64,000 bases of DNA from Candidatus Aristotella avistercoris (GCA_904397835.1 CAJFOV010000010.1:1-64000), one strand, 5' to 3'. Shown: positions 6,463 to 15,377, counted from the first letter of the stretch. The notes: generated by a model not told the origin, from the letters alone. Translations and numbers: made by a program.

Positions 6463-9240
6463 TTGTTTAATCAAACGCAGCAGCAAAACAAAAGTCTTCA
6501 CTGGCAGGCGTTTTTTTTGGCCCTTTTGGGGGCGGCGGTGGTCTTTGTCCCACTGATGATCTGGGGCAAGGGCTACTTCTTCTACTACGGGGATTTTAAT
6601 GTTCAGCAGATCCCCTTCTACCAACTGGCCCACGAGGCAGTGCGCAGTGGGGATATCTGGTGGAACTGGAACACGGACCTTGGGGCCAACTTCATCGGCT
6701 CCTACAGTTTCTACCTGCTCTTCAGCCCCTTCTTTTGGCTGACCATCCCCTTCCCCAACTGGATGCTCCCCCACCTGATGGGGCCCCTGCTCATCCTCAA
6801 GACAGGGTGCGCCGCCTTCACATCCTACTTCTTTTTGAAGCGCTTTGTCAAGGATCAGAACATGGCGGTGCTGGGCTCCATCCTGTACGCCTTTTCCGGC
6901 TGGGCCGTCTACAATGTGTTCTTCAATCACTTCCACGAACCCATGATCTTTTTCCCTTTGCTCCTGATCACCCTGGAGGAGGCCATGATCAACCGCCGGC
7001 GGGGGGCCTTTGCCGTGGCCGTGGCGGTCAACGCCATGGTCAACTACTGGTTCTTCATCGGCGAGGTGGTCTTTGTTGTCATCTACTTCTTCGTGCGGCT
7101 CACCTCCCCCCAGTGGAAGTTCCAATGGGGCAAGTTTTTCTCTGTGGCCCTGGAATCTGTGCTGGGCCTGGGGATGGCCATGTTCGCCTTTTTGCCCTCG
7201 GTGCTGGCGATTCTGGGGAACCCCCGCACAGGGGTGGACTCCCTCCTTTCCGGCTGGAACTTCTGGGTCTACAGCCACGGCCAGCGGCCCTGGGCCATTC
7301 TGGCCAGTCTGTTTTTCCCGCCGGATCTGCCCTCCAACCCCAACATGTTCCCAGACCACGGGGCCAAGTGGGCCTCCCTGGCGGCCTATCTGCCCATGGT
7401 GAGCGCCAGCGGGGTCATCGCCTATGTCTCCTGGGCCAAAAAGAACTGGCTGAAAAAGATGCTGCTCCTGTGCCTGTTTATTGCCCTGGTGCCGGGGCTC
7501 AACAGCCTGTTTATCCTGTTCAACAACTCCTACTACGACCGCTGGTACTACATGCCCATCCTCCTCATGGCCCTGGCCACGGTGGTGGCGCTGGACCGCC
7601 AGGAGGTGGACTACACCAGAGGGGTGCGCTGGACCGCCCTGGTCTTTGGCATCCTCATTGTGGCCGTGGGCCTGACGCCGGAGGAGACGGATGGGGAGTG
7701 GCACCTGGGCCTTGCCACCCACCCGGCCCGGTTCTGGCTGTTTGCAACCATTGCCGTGGTGGGGCTGGTGCTGACCTACCTTGCCGTCAAGCAGTACCGG
7801 GCGGACCGCCGGTTTGGCAGAACGCTGCTGTACTCCACCACCAGCTTTTCTGTGGCCACGGCCTTGATTCTCCTCTGTCTGGGACAGCCCACCAGCAGCC
7901 GGGTCGATTACTATATCCAAGTGTTGGAGGGCCGGGAGACCATGTCCGTGCCCCAGGACCAGGACTTTGCCCGGGTGGACTTCTATGACGACCTGGAAAA
8001 CCTGGGGATGTACTGGCGCATGCCCACCATTCAGGCGTTCCACAGCATTGTGCCCGTCTCCCTCATGGAGTTCTATCCCACGGTGGGGGTCAAACGGGAC
8101 GTGTCCTCCAAACCCCAGCCGGAGTACTACGCCCTGCGGGCCCTCCTGTCGGTGGAGTGGCTCTACAGCAGCGCGGACAAGGGCATCGATCCTCCCATCC
8201 AGGGCTTCTCCTACTACAGCACCCAGAATGGCTACTACCTCTACCGCAACGACAACTACATCCCCATGGGATTTGCCTATGGCAGTTATATCACCCGCAG
8301 CGAGTACGAGCAGCTCTCCACCACCGGCAGGCAGCACATCCTGCTCCACTCCATCGTGCTGGAGGATGAGGACCTGCCCCTCTATGAGGATCTGCTCCCC
8401 CATGAGGACAACTGGTTCCGCTACGACTATGAGCTGGCGGACTATGAGACCTTCCAGGAGGATGTGAGCGACCGCCGGGCCATGACCGCCAGCAGCTTTG
8501 AGCGGGACAACCGGGGCTTTACCGCCACGGTGGACATGGCATCCGAGAACCTGCTCTTCTTCAGTGTCCCCTATGACGCGGGCTGGTCCGTGACGGTGGA
8601 CGGGGAGGAGGCCCAAGTGGAACAGGTGAACGTGGGCTTTGTGGCGGTGCAGGTCCCTGCCGGGGAGCACACGGTGCGCTTTACCTACACCACGCCGGGC
8701 CTGTTCCTGGGGCTGGGGGTCTCCGGTGTCTCCCTGGTGGTACTGGTGGGATACCTGCTCATCAACCGCGCCCGGTCCAGAAAGACAGCGCCCGCCCAGG
8801 GGGATGTCCAGCTGCCCGGTGGGGAAGCGGCAGCCATACCCCTGCCGCCTGCAGAGGAGCCGCTGCAGGATATGGCCCACCTCAAGGGCCTGCTCCAGGG
8901 GATAGAGGAGGCTCCTCCCCGCTCTCAGGAGGACCCCACACCCCCGCCGGTGGAGCCTGCTGTAGGTTCTGCCGCCCGGCAACCGGTCACTGGCCATCCG
9001 GCGGAACCCGGGGATCTGGAGTCCCTGCCCCTGCGGGAGCTGCTGCGCCAGGTCCAGCGGGAGGCCCCTGAGGACTTTGCCCAGTGGATGGACCAGATTG
9101 CCCAGGGGGAGGCGCCTCCCGCCCCTCAAAAGGCCCCTCCACAGCAGAACCCATCTGGGGATGAGACCCCCAACTGGGCGGACATGCCCCTGGGGGAACT
9201 CCTGAATCATCTGAAAGAACACGACAGCCAAAACCAGTAG
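6463..9240 (+). CDS. YfhO-family GT-C membrane protein with long cytoplasmic tail
   Basis: The 925-residue protein begins with TTG just after AGGAGG. The N-terminal half is a polytopic GT-C-like region (FFYYGDFNVQQIPFY in the first loop and about twelve hydrophobic segments), followed by a soluble extracytoplasmic region and one last membrane helix near residue 750. This is the YfhO family, members of which take part in glycosylating lipoteichoic acid or other cell-wall polymers. A 157-residue Pro/Glu-rich tail (769-925) follows the last helix. It contains three spaced copies of a short amphipathic motif (DMAHLKGLLQGI, SLPLRELLRQVQ and DMPLGELLNHLK), which is not part of the usual family. The stop overlaps the ribosome site of the downstream GT2 gene, so the two are coupled and the GT2 product is the likely donor synthase. 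Confidence 0.85.
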   Translation: MFNQTQQQNKSLHWQAFFLALLGAAVVFVPLMIWGKGYFFYYGDFNVQQIPFYQLAHEAVRSGDIWWNWNTDLGANFIGSYSFYLLFSPFFWLTIPFPNWMLPHLMGPLLILKTGCAAFTSYFFLKRFVKDQNMAVLGSILYAFSGWAVYNVFFNHFHEPMIFFPLLLITLEEAMINRRRGAFAVAVAVNAMVNYWFFIGEVVFVVIYFFVRLTSPQWKFQWGKFFSVALESVLGLGMAMFAFLPSVLAILGNPRTGVDSLLSGWNFWVYSHGQRPWAILASLFFPPDLPSNPNMFPDHGAKWASLAAYLPMVSASGVIAYVSWAKKNWLKKMLLLCLFIALVPGLNSLFILFNNSYYDRWYYMPILLMALATVVALDRQEVDYTRGVRWTALVFGILIVAVGLTPEETDGEWHLGLATHPARFWLFATIAVVGLVLTYLAVKQYRADRRFGRTLLYSTTSFSVATALILLCLGQPTSSRVDYYIQVLEGRETMSVPQDQDFARVDFYDDLENLGMYWRMPTIQAFHSIVPVSLMEFYPTVGVKRDVSSKPQPEYYALRALLSVEWLYSSADKGIDPPIQGFSYYSTQNGYYLYRNDNYIPMGFAYGSYITRSEYEQLSTTGRQHILLHSIVLEDEDLPLYEDLLPHEDNWFRYDYELADYETFQEDVSDRRAMTASSFERDNRGFTATVDMASENLLFFSVPYDAGWSVTVDGEEAQVEQVNVGFVAVQVPAGEHTVRFTYTTPGLFLGLGVSGVSLVVLVGYLLINRARSRKTAPAQGDVQLPGGEAAAIPLPPAEEPLQDMAHLKGLLQGIEEAPPRSQEDPTPPPVEPAVGSAARQPVTGHPAEPGDLESLPLRELLRQVQREAPEDFAQWMDQIAQGEAPPAPQKAPPQQNPSGDETPNWADMPLGELLNHLKEHDSQNQ

Positions 9241-9252
9241 GAGGTGTGGCGG

Positions 9253-10224
9253 ATGAAGCGCCTGTATGTGGTGATCCCCTGTTACAATGAGGAGGAGGTC
9301 CTGCCGGAGACAGCCAAACGCCTGAAGGTCAAAATGCAGGCCCTGATCCAGGGGGGAGCCATCACCCCGGACAGCCGGGTGCTGTTTGTGGACGACGGGT
9401 CCAAGGACGGCACCTGGGGTCTGATCCAGCGGTTCCACGGGGAGGATCCCCTCTTTGGAGGACTCAAACTCTCCCACAACCAGGGCCACCAGAACGCCCT
9501 ATTGGCGGGGCTGCTGTATGCAAAGGACCACTGTGACGCCGCCATCTCCATGGATGCGGACCTGCAGGACGACATTGAGGCCATAGACGCCTTTCTGCGG
9601 GAGTACGAGAAGGGGGCGGATGTGGTCTACGGGGTGCGCTCCAAACGGGAGACAGACACCTTCTTCAAACGCACCACCGCACTGGGTTTCTACCGGATCA
9701 TGGGCCTGCTGGGGGTGGAGATGATCCCCAACCATGCGGACTACCGCCTCATGTCCCAGCGGGCCCTGGAGGGCCTTGCTCAGTACCGGGAGGTGAACCT
9801 CTTCCTGCGGGGGGTGGTGCCCCTCATTGGCTACCCCAGCGCCCAGGTGTACTATGAGCGGCACGAGCGCTTTGCAGGCCAGTCCAAATACCCTCTGAAA
9901 AAGATGCTGGCCTTTGCGGTGGACGGCATCACCTCCTTCAGCATCAAACCCATCCGGCTCATCACCGCCCTGGGCTTTTTGATCTTTTTGGTCAGCCTGG
10001 TGGTGCTGCTGTACACCCTGTGCACCAAGCTCTTTGGCTATACAGTGGACGGCTGGGCCACCATCCTGGGCTCCATCTGGATGATCGGAGGCATTCAGCT
10101 CCTCTGCCTGGGGGTCATTGGGGAGTACATCGGCAAGATCTACCGGGAGACCAAGGCCAGGCCCCGGTTCCTACTGGAGTGCGTACTGGATGAGGACACA
10201 CCGTCCAGTTCCACCATGCAGTGA
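9253..10224 (+). CDS. GT2 polyprenyl-phosphate glycosyltransferase (DPM1/GtrB-like)
   Basis: The 323-residue enzyme resembles the GT2 protein at 4.3-5.2 kb: KRLYVVIPCYNEEE at the start, VDDGSKDGT, MDADLQDDI, an IKPIRLIT amphipathic segment and two C-terminal membrane helices. It should place a sugar on undecaprenyl phosphate. The ATG at 9253 is preferred over a GTG three codons earlier because AGGAGG is correctly spaced from it. The end of the upstream YfhO gene overlaps this ribosome site, which supports a donor-synthase/GT-C transferase pair. The duplication of DPM1-like genes in the window suggests two separate glycosylation routes. Confidence 0.87.
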   Translation: MKRLYVVIPCYNEEEVLPETAKRLKVKMQALIQGGAITPDSRVLFVDDGSKDGTWGLIQRFHGEDPLFGGLKLSHNQGHQNALLAGLLYAKDHCDAAISMDADLQDDIEAIDAFLREYEKGADVVYGVRSKRETDTFFKRTTALGFYRIMGLLGVEMIPNHADYRLMSQRALEGLAQYREVNLFLRGVVPLIGYPSAQVYYERHERFAGQSKYPLKKMLAFAVDGITSFSIKPIRLITALGFLIFLVSLVVLLYTLCTKLFGYTVDGWATILGSIWMIGGIQLLCLGVIGEYIGKIYRETKARPRFLLECVLDEDTPSSSTMQ

Positions 10225-10488
10225 TTCCACGCCCCCACAGGCCGGCGTGGACCTTGAGGCCGCGCCGGACGCCCTCTCTTTGAACGTTGAACGCCCTCTC
10301 TCGGGGGCCGGAACCGCCGCCCCTTGTTCAACCCCTGGAACAGGGCGGCCCTACCACGGTGCTGCTCACCGTGCCCGGCCTTCCATGGACCGTTGGCACT
10401 GCCCCATTCTGGCAATCACCTTGCTGATTTTTCTGGTGTCCCTGGCCAATCTAAGCGCGCCGTTTTGCCGGAGTAGAACAGATCAAAA
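10225..10488. other. Non-coding intergenic stretch
   Basis: Together with the terminator this makes a ~400-base convergent gap between the GT2 gene and the DapF-like gene. It is rich in CGCCC/GGGCG runs. I see no gene, tRNA or repeat copy in it. Confidence 0.4.
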
Positions 10489-10530
10489 GGGAGGGTCCCA
10501 TCCAAACCGTTGGATGGGACCCTCCCTCTG
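10489..10530. terminator. Bidirectional terminator hairpin
   Basis: GGAGGGTCCCATCCAA and TTGGATGGGACCCTCC are perfect 16-base arms around ACCG, giving a stable stem between convergent genes, with CTGTTCTGTTG following on the plus side. Confidence 0.75.
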
Positions 10531-10621
10531 TTCTGTTGTATCGGTTGGGCTGTCCGGCAGGGGAGCTGGGGAACTGAAAGGGGAAGGGATATTCTTCCCC
10601 TCCGCACTCGGATGCCCCACT

Positions 10622-11437
10622 TCAAATTTCCTCCCCAGCGAGGGGAGTGGGGAGCTGCACCTGCAGGGCCACGGTGGACTCCAATTTCACCGGCCCGCCC
10701 AGGGAGGCCTGGACAAACCTGCCCTCCTGGCGGCGGACCTGGGCACAGAGGGTTCCCCCCGGCTGCCGCAGGCTCAGGGCCGTCACCCCCTGGCCGGTCT
10801 GTTGGCTCACATAGGCCGCCACCGCCAGGGTGCCGCTGCCACAGCTGCTCTCCCAGACAAAACTGTTGGTGCCCTTCACCCACACCAGGGGGGTCATACG
10901 CTCCCCTGACCAGAAGAGGACGCCCACAGCGGGGGCGCCGGTCATGGCGTGAACCTGGGCAATGAGCTGCCGGGCCAACGGCTCCTGGGGCTCCGCCTCT
11001 GGCAGAATCACCTGGACGATGCCCCCCAGATCCACCAGGGGAACCTCCCGCCCCGCCACCACCAGGGGGCGGATGCTCTTAGGCAGGGGCATCTGAACCC
11101 AGGCCTCCTCCCCCTGCAGGCGCACCGGCAGGACCTGGGGCGCGCCGGAGATCTCAATGGGTACCTCCCCGTCTCCCAGGCCCCTGGCCCGGGCGAGAAA
11201 CAGGCCAAAACTGCGGGAGGCGTTGCCGCAGAACTCCCCGCCCATCATCTCCAGCCGTCCCAGGGCCTGGCTCCCCTTGGGCGGGCAGACAAAGCCCACC
11301 TGCTCCGCCCCAAGGGAGGGGTCCGCCAGCAGCTGGGAGGCCACCGACCCATAGGCCCTTTGGGGCACATCCCCCTCCACCAGGGCGGTGCGGTTGCCCG
11401 CCGGATCCGCCATGGTCACCAGGACTGTATACTCCAT
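10622..11437 (-). CDS. Diaminopimelate-epimerase-family amino acid racemase (not typical DapF)
   Basis: The 271-residue protein has the two-domain DapF fold with both catalytic cysteines: GGEFCGNASRS (where DapF has CGNGxR) and SSCGSGTLAVA (where DapF has ACGTGA). Family members racemise free amino acids without a cofactor; besides DapF the family includes histidine racemase of the CntK type. The departures from the DapF signature (GGEF before the first Cys, SSCGSG at the second) argue against meso-diaminopimelate as substrate. The start MEYTVLVTM at 11437 follows AAAGGAGG. A creatininase-family amidohydrolase lies 180 bases upstream on the same strand, so the pair may process an uncommon amino acid derivative. 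Exact substrate unknown. Confidence 0.75.
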   Translation of the reverse strand: MEYTVLVTMADPAGNRTALVEGDVPQRAYGSVASQLLADPSLGAEQVGFVCPPKGSQALGRLEMMGGEFCGNASRSFGLFLARARGLGDGEVPIEISGAPQVLPVRLQGEEAWVQMPLPKSIRPLVVAGREVPLVDLGGIVQVILPEAEPQEPLARQLIAQVHAMTGAPAVGVLFWSGERMTPLVWVKGTNSFVWESSCGSGTLAVAAYVSQQTGQGVTALSLRQPGGTLCAQVRRQEGRFVQASLGGPVKLESTVALQVQLPTPLAGEEI

Positions 11438-11619
11438 GTCCACGCCTCCTTTTCCCCGCCAAGGGGGATGTCCGCCCGGCCTGTGCTCCGTCACAGACCG
11501 GTCTCGTTCCAATGCTCCGCCACAGTCCAAATCCCAGCGGAGCAGGGGGTAAGCTCACCCTTACAGGGACCCCGCCCTTGGTTCCTCTGGATATCTGCCA
11601 AGGGGCAGTTGGGCCCCTA

Positions 11620-12378
11620 CTATTTGAGAGGAACCCGCTCAAACTTTTGGATAAAGTCTGCACAGAAGTCCGCCGTGGCCTTGAGCATCTCCTTCCCCCA
11701 GGCGGCAGTGGCCTTGGTGGGATGATCCGGCCCGTACCAGCCGGCTGCGGCGTAGGTATCCACCCTGCGGGGCACCGGCACCCGCACACCGTTGCAGAGC
11801 ACATCCACCCCCCGGCCATAGGGCAGCTCCGGGGACAGATCCTTGGGGGCCTTATCTTGGAACAGCTCCATGTGCACACAGCTTGGGTCGATGGCCAGCA
11901 TGGCCGCCGTCTCCTCCCCGGCGCCGTGGCCCCCCGCCCACTGGGGATTTAGCTCCCCGGCGATGGTCCACCAGTTGAGCAGGCAGCAGAGGGCCCCCTG
12001 CTGGGACATCTCCAGCCCCACCTGGTTCAGGGCGGCATCGTTGCCTCCGTGGCCGTTGAGGAAGACAAAGTGACGGCCACCTGCCCGGTACAGGCTCTGC
12101 ACCACCCGGCTCATGACCAGATAGAGCCCATCGGTACCGATGGAGACGGTGCCGGGGAAGTCCGCATGGTGGTCCGCACAGCCAAAGGGCATCACCGGGC
12201 CAAAGGCTGCGTCCACCCGCTCCTCCAAAAGACCCACCAGGTGCTGGGGGACTTTGGCATCCGTCCCCAGGCACAGGTGGGAGCCGTGGTTCTCTAGACT
12301 GCCCACCGGCAGGACCACCAGGTCCTTGCGGGCAAAATATTCCTCCGCCTGCTTCCAAGTACAATTGGAAAGCTGCAT
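11620..12378 (-). CDS. Creatininase-family amidohydrolase
   Basis: The 252-residue protein carries the family metal motifs: PVGSLENHGSHL (Glu and His ligands), TDAKVPQHL, ADHHADFPGT, LNGHGGND and the downstream Glu in GHGAGEETAAML. The family hydrolyses cyclic or linear amides (creatinine, formamides), and its relatives include the MftE peptidase. The ATG at 12378 is chosen because GGGAGGGG lies seven bases upstream; the open frame continues further but without homology. No creatine pathway gene is nearby. Adjacency to the DapF-like racemase suggests joint action on an amino acid amide or lactam, which is inference only. Confidence 0.8.
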   Translation of the reverse strand: MQLSNCTWKQAEEYFARKDLVVLPVGSLENHGSHLCLGTDAKVPQHLVGLLEERVDAAFGPVMPFGCADHHADFPGTVSIGTDGLYLVMSRVVQSLYRAGGRHFVFLNGHGGNDAALNQVGLEMSQQGALCCLLNWWTIAGELNPQWAGGHGAGEETAAMLAIDPSCVHMELFQDKAPKDLSPELPYGRGVDVLCNGVRVPVPRRVDTYAAAGWYGPDHPTKATAAWGKEMLKATADFCADFIQKFERVPLK

Positions 12379-12589
12379 GGTAACCCCTCCCTGTGATATG
12401 TTGGTTCTTTTCTTACCATCATACCACAGGGGGACCCCCTTCGGACATTCTTTTTTGCAGGGGTGGGACAAAGATTTTTCTGCCTTTTTGTGAATGTTTG
12501 CCGGACTTATCCTTTTTCACCACTCGAGATTGGGGGCTGGGGGAGAGCCAGCGACTGTTGAAACTTTTCAATGGATCGCCTCTTCGGGG

Positions 12590-12712
12590 CTTTTTATGTT
12601 CTATAAACCTCTCGGCATTGTCCGAAGCAAAGCTTCGGATGCCTGAGAGAACGTTGAAACATTTTAAGGAATAGGCCCTCCGGGCCTATTTTTATGTTAT
12701 AATAATTTCACA
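12590..12712 (-). repeat. Single inverted copy of the structured repeat
   Basis: The plus strand reads CCTCTCGGCATTGTCCGAAG...CTTCGGATGCCTGAGAGAACGTTGAAACATTTTAAGG, the reverse complement of the fourth unit of the 1.2-1.6 kb array. It ends with AATAGGCCC TCC GGGCCTATT TTT, a perfect nine-base stem that reads as a terminator on the plus strand. TTATAATAATTTCACATG follows, in which TATAAT (12698-12703) is a possible -10 for the HAD gene at 12737. It occupies most of the usable part of the 358-base divergent gap. Confidence 0.85.
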
Positions 12713-12736
12713 TGAATTCAGAGAGGAGAGCGCACC

Positions 12737-13450
12737 TTGCCCAGCTACACCACCATTCTATTTGACGCAGACGGCACCCTGTTTGACTTTGAGGCGGCAG
12801 AGTGCCACGCCTTTGAGGAGACGGTGCGGGACTATGGATACCCCTACCACCCGGAGATGCTCCAACGGTATCACCAGCTCAACCGCAGCCTCTGGGACGC
12901 CTACGACCGGGGGGAAATCACCAAACAAACCCTGCAGGACACCCGCTTTGCCCGCTTTCTGGACCAGGAGGGCCTCCAAGGGGACGGCCTGGCCTGGAAC
13001 CGGACCTACGCCAAACATCTGGGGGAGCGGGGGGATCTGCTCCCCGACGCCCTGGCGGTGTGCCGGCGCCTCAAGGAGCAGGGGCGCACCCTGGCCATTG
13101 TCACCAACGGCGTTTCATCCACCCAGCACAGCCGGTTTGATACCTCCCCCCTCCTGACATGGTTCGACCGGCTCTTTATCTCAGAGGAGATGGGCTATCA
13201 GAAGCCCCAGCGGGAATTTTTTGACGCCGTGCTCCAACTGCTCCCTGGGGCCCAGCCTCAGAACACCCTGGTGGTGGGGGATTCCCTCCTGTCGGATATT
13301 CTGGGGGCCAACAACGCGGGGCTGGACTGCTGCTGGTACAACCCCGGCAGGGAGGAGAACCGCACCCAGGCCAGCCCCACCTATGAGATTGCCGCCCTGC
13401 CCCAGCTGCTGGAGTTGGTGGGGGACGGGGCAAACCCGGACGTTTTTTAG
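12737..13450 (+). CDS. HAD hydrolase, YjjG-type pyrimidine 5'-nucleotidase
   Basis: The 237-residue phosphatase shows all HAD motifs: FDADGTLFDFE (I), IVTNG (II), the Lys in GYQKPQREFF (III) and VVGDSLLSDILGANNAG (IV). This layout and the motif surroundings fit the YjjG/YfnB subgroup, which dephosphorylates pyrimidine and modified nucleoside monophosphates. The start is TTG at 12737, preceded by GAGGAG. The gene overlaps nothing and is followed after 14 bases by a YfbR-like nucleotidase, so the pair probably acts on nucleotide pools. The leader contains the repeat copy and its -10-like box. Confidence 0.82.
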   Translation: MPSYTTILFDADGTLFDFEAAECHAFEETVRDYGYPYHPEMLQRYHQLNRSLWDAYDRGEITKQTLQDTRFARFLDQEGLQGDGLAWNRTYAKHLGERGDLLPDALAVCRRLKEQGRTLAIVTNGVSSTQHSRFDTSPLLTWFDRLFISEEMGYQKPQREFFDAVLQLLPGAQPQNTLVVGDSLLSDILGANNAGLDCCWYNPGREENRTQASPTYEIAALPQLLELVGDGANPDVF

Positions 13451-13464
13451 GAGGTGAGGGAAGG

Positions 13465-14064
13465 ATGCACTCCCACTTTTACGCCATGCTCTTCCGCATG
13501 CGGTACATTGAGCGCTGGGGGCTCATGCACAACACCCGGCCGGAAAATCTGAGCGAACATACCCTGGATGTGGCCATCCTCACCCATGCCCTGTGCACCC
13601 TGGGAAACGCCCGCTTTGGCCGCAGCTACGACTGCGGCCAGGCCGTGCTGCTGGCCCTGTACCACGACTGCAGCGAGATCCTCACAGGGGATCTGCCCAC
13701 CCCCATCAAATACCATGACCCGGCCATCCGCACCTCCTACAAGCTCCTGGAGCGGGAGGCCAGCGCGCAGCTGCTCTCCCTGCTGCCCCAGGATCTGCAG
13801 GGGGACTATGCCCCCTACCTGCTCCCCGGCCAGGAGGAGGAGCTGCTGGCCCTGGTCAAGGGGGCGGATAAGCTCTCCGCCCTCATCAAGTGCATCCAGG
13901 AGGAGAATTTGGGCAACCGGGAGTTCTCCCAGGCCCGCCAGGGGCTCCGGCAGGCCCTGGCGGAGATGCACCTGCCGGAGGTGGACTGCTTTTTGGAGAA
14001 GTTCCTGCCCTCCTACGGCCTGTCTCTGGATGAACTGCAGAACAACACGCCTGCCGCGGACTGA
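13465..14064 (+). CDS. YfbR-like 5'-deoxynucleotidase (HD domain)
   Basis: The 199-residue protein matches YfbR throughout: FRMRYIERWGLMHNT, ENLSEHTLDVA (first His), LYHDCSEILTGDLPTPIKYHDP (HD metal pair and the substrate loop), and a late Asp in VKGADKLSALIKCIQEE. YfbR removes the 5' phosphate from deoxyribonucleoside monophosphates. The ribosome site GGAGGTGAGGGAAGG fills the short gap after the HAD gene. With that HAD nucleotidase and birA it forms a three-gene plus-strand unit. Confidence in family is high; exact nucleotide preference is not visible. Confidence 0.88.
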   Translation: MHSHFYAMLFRMRYIERWGLMHNTRPENLSEHTLDVAILTHALCTLGNARFGRSYDCGQAVLLALYHDCSEILTGDLPTPIKYHDPAIRTSYKLLEREASAQLLSLLPQDLQGDYAPYLLPGQEEELLALVKGADKLSALIKCIQEENLGNREFSQARQGLRQALAEMHLPEVDCFLEKFLPSYGLSLDELQNNTPAAD

Positions 14065-14076
14065 GGAGGAAGAGCC

Positions 14077-15057
14077 ATGGACCGCTACCAGATTCTCACC
14101 CTTCTACGGGACCGGGATGCCTTCTGCTCCGGGGAGGAGATGGCCCGGCAGCTGGGAGTCAGCCGCGCCGCCGTGTGGAAGGGAATCCAGCAGCTGCGGG
14201 AGGAGGGCTATGAGATCCAGTCTATCACCAACCGGGGCTACCGCCTCCAGGGCGGGGAGGTCCTCTCCCCCCAAGAGATTCAAGCCCGCCTGGGGGACTG
14301 CCCTTTGGGGCGGCAGCTGTGGGTTCTGCCCGCCGTCCCCTCCACCAACAGCTTTTTAAAGCTCCAGGCGGAACAGGGGGCCCCTGACGGGTCGGTGGCC
14401 ATTGCCAATTGCCAGGAGCAGGGCCGGGGCAGGCGAGGCCGGGCCTTCTACTCCCCCCCTGGGGAGGGGCTCTACCTGAGCGTCCTGTTCCGTGGGGACC
14501 TGCAGGTGGGGGAGGTGGGCCTCTTCACCGCTGGAGTGGCCCTGGCCGTGGCGGACGCCATCCAGGACCTCTGTGGGGTGCGGCCCCAAATCAAATGGCC
14601 CAACGACCTGCTCTGGCAGGGCAAAAAGCTCTGCGGGATTTTGACGGAGACCTCTGTGGAGAGTGAGAGCGGCCAGGTTCTCTCCCTGGTGTGTGGCATT
14701 GGGATCAATGTGAACAACCGGGCCTTTCCTCCCCCGGTGGACCAGGTGGCCGTCTCCCTGTATCAGCTGGTGGGGCGGCCACTCTCCCGGGTGGAGCTGG
14801 CCTGCGGCCTGCTGCGCCAACTGGAGGTCCTCCACCGGGAGACCCCCTACCGCAGAGACCCCCAGGGGCTGCTGGACCGGTACCGGCGGGATCTGGCCGT
14901 GCTGGACCGGCCACTGCTGGTGCTGACCTCCACCGGCCAGGAGCGGGTCTGGGGACTGGACGTGGACAGCCGGGGAGGCCTGGTGATCCGCGGGGAGGAC
15001 GGCGCCGTGCGCACCCTCTACAGCGGGGATGTCTCCATCCGGCCCCAAGAGGGGTAG
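14077..15057 (+). CDS. birA: Bifunctional biotin--[acetyl-CoA-carboxylase] ligase / biotin repressor
   Basis: The 326-residue protein has an N-terminal winged helix (residues about 5-60, with RQLGVSRAAVWKGIQQL), the biotin protein ligase core with GRGRRGRAFYSP (the GRGRxGR biotinyl-AMP loop), IKWPNDLLWQGKKLCGI and GIGINVNN, and a C-terminal SH3-like domain. It attaches biotin to carboxyltransferase subunits and, through the N-terminal domain, can repress biotin genes. It is the last gene of the nucleotidase unit. No biotin synthesis gene or obvious BirA operator is in the window. Confidence 0.93.
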   Translation: MDRYQILTLLRDRDAFCSGEEMARQLGVSRAAVWKGIQQLREEGYEIQSITNRGYRLQGGEVLSPQEIQARLGDCPLGRQLWVLPAVPSTNSFLKLQAEQGAPDGSVAIANCQEQGRGRRGRAFYSPPGEGLYLSVLFRGDLQVGEVGLFTAGVALAVADAIQDLCGVRPQIKWPNDLLWQGKKLCGILTETSVESESGQVLSLVCGIGINVNNRAFPPPVDQVAVSLYQLVGRPLSRVELACGLLRQLEVLHRETPYRRDPQGLLDRYRRDLAVLDRPLLVLTSTGQERVWGLDVDSRGGLVIRGEDGAVRTLYSGDVSIRPQEG

Positions 15058-15308
15058 GGCCGCAACGGCCCCCTTGAAGCTGACTGATAAACCGGACCCT
15101 GGCTCAATCGAAGCATTGGTCTGAATCCTGGCCCCCAGCGGAGGAGCGCCGTGGTCCAGGGCCCCTCAGGCGGTGGGGAACATGCTATAAAAAATTCCGC
15201 CTGGGTGTGTTTTTATAGAAAAAGAGGAGGCCATAGAAGGATTCAGAACAGGGGACGCCGGGGCTGTCTTTGTTTTCTTCCGTTCCAACCCATCCCCTTC
15301 ATCCATTG

Positions 15309-15333
15309 AGAGGCGCCGCGGCGCCTCTTTTTT
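15309..15333 (+). terminator. Intrinsic terminator in the gene-poor pocket
   Basis: AGAGGCGCC and GGCGCCTCT, loop GC, followed by six T. It lies 250 bases beyond birA and could serve birA or a lost gene. The 320 bases between birA and the XRE remnant contain no other supported feature. Confidence 0.75.
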
Positions 15334-15377
15334 GTGCGGTGAAGGCCCTCCGAGAGGGGCGCGGACCCCCACCTGCC

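Noticed and set aside
6445..9489. Very long open frame antisense to the YfhO gene
   Set aside because: It is a compositional shadow of a GC-rich coding strand; the plus-strand protein has clear family and membrane features, while the antisense product is His/Gly/Gln-rich without recognisable domains.
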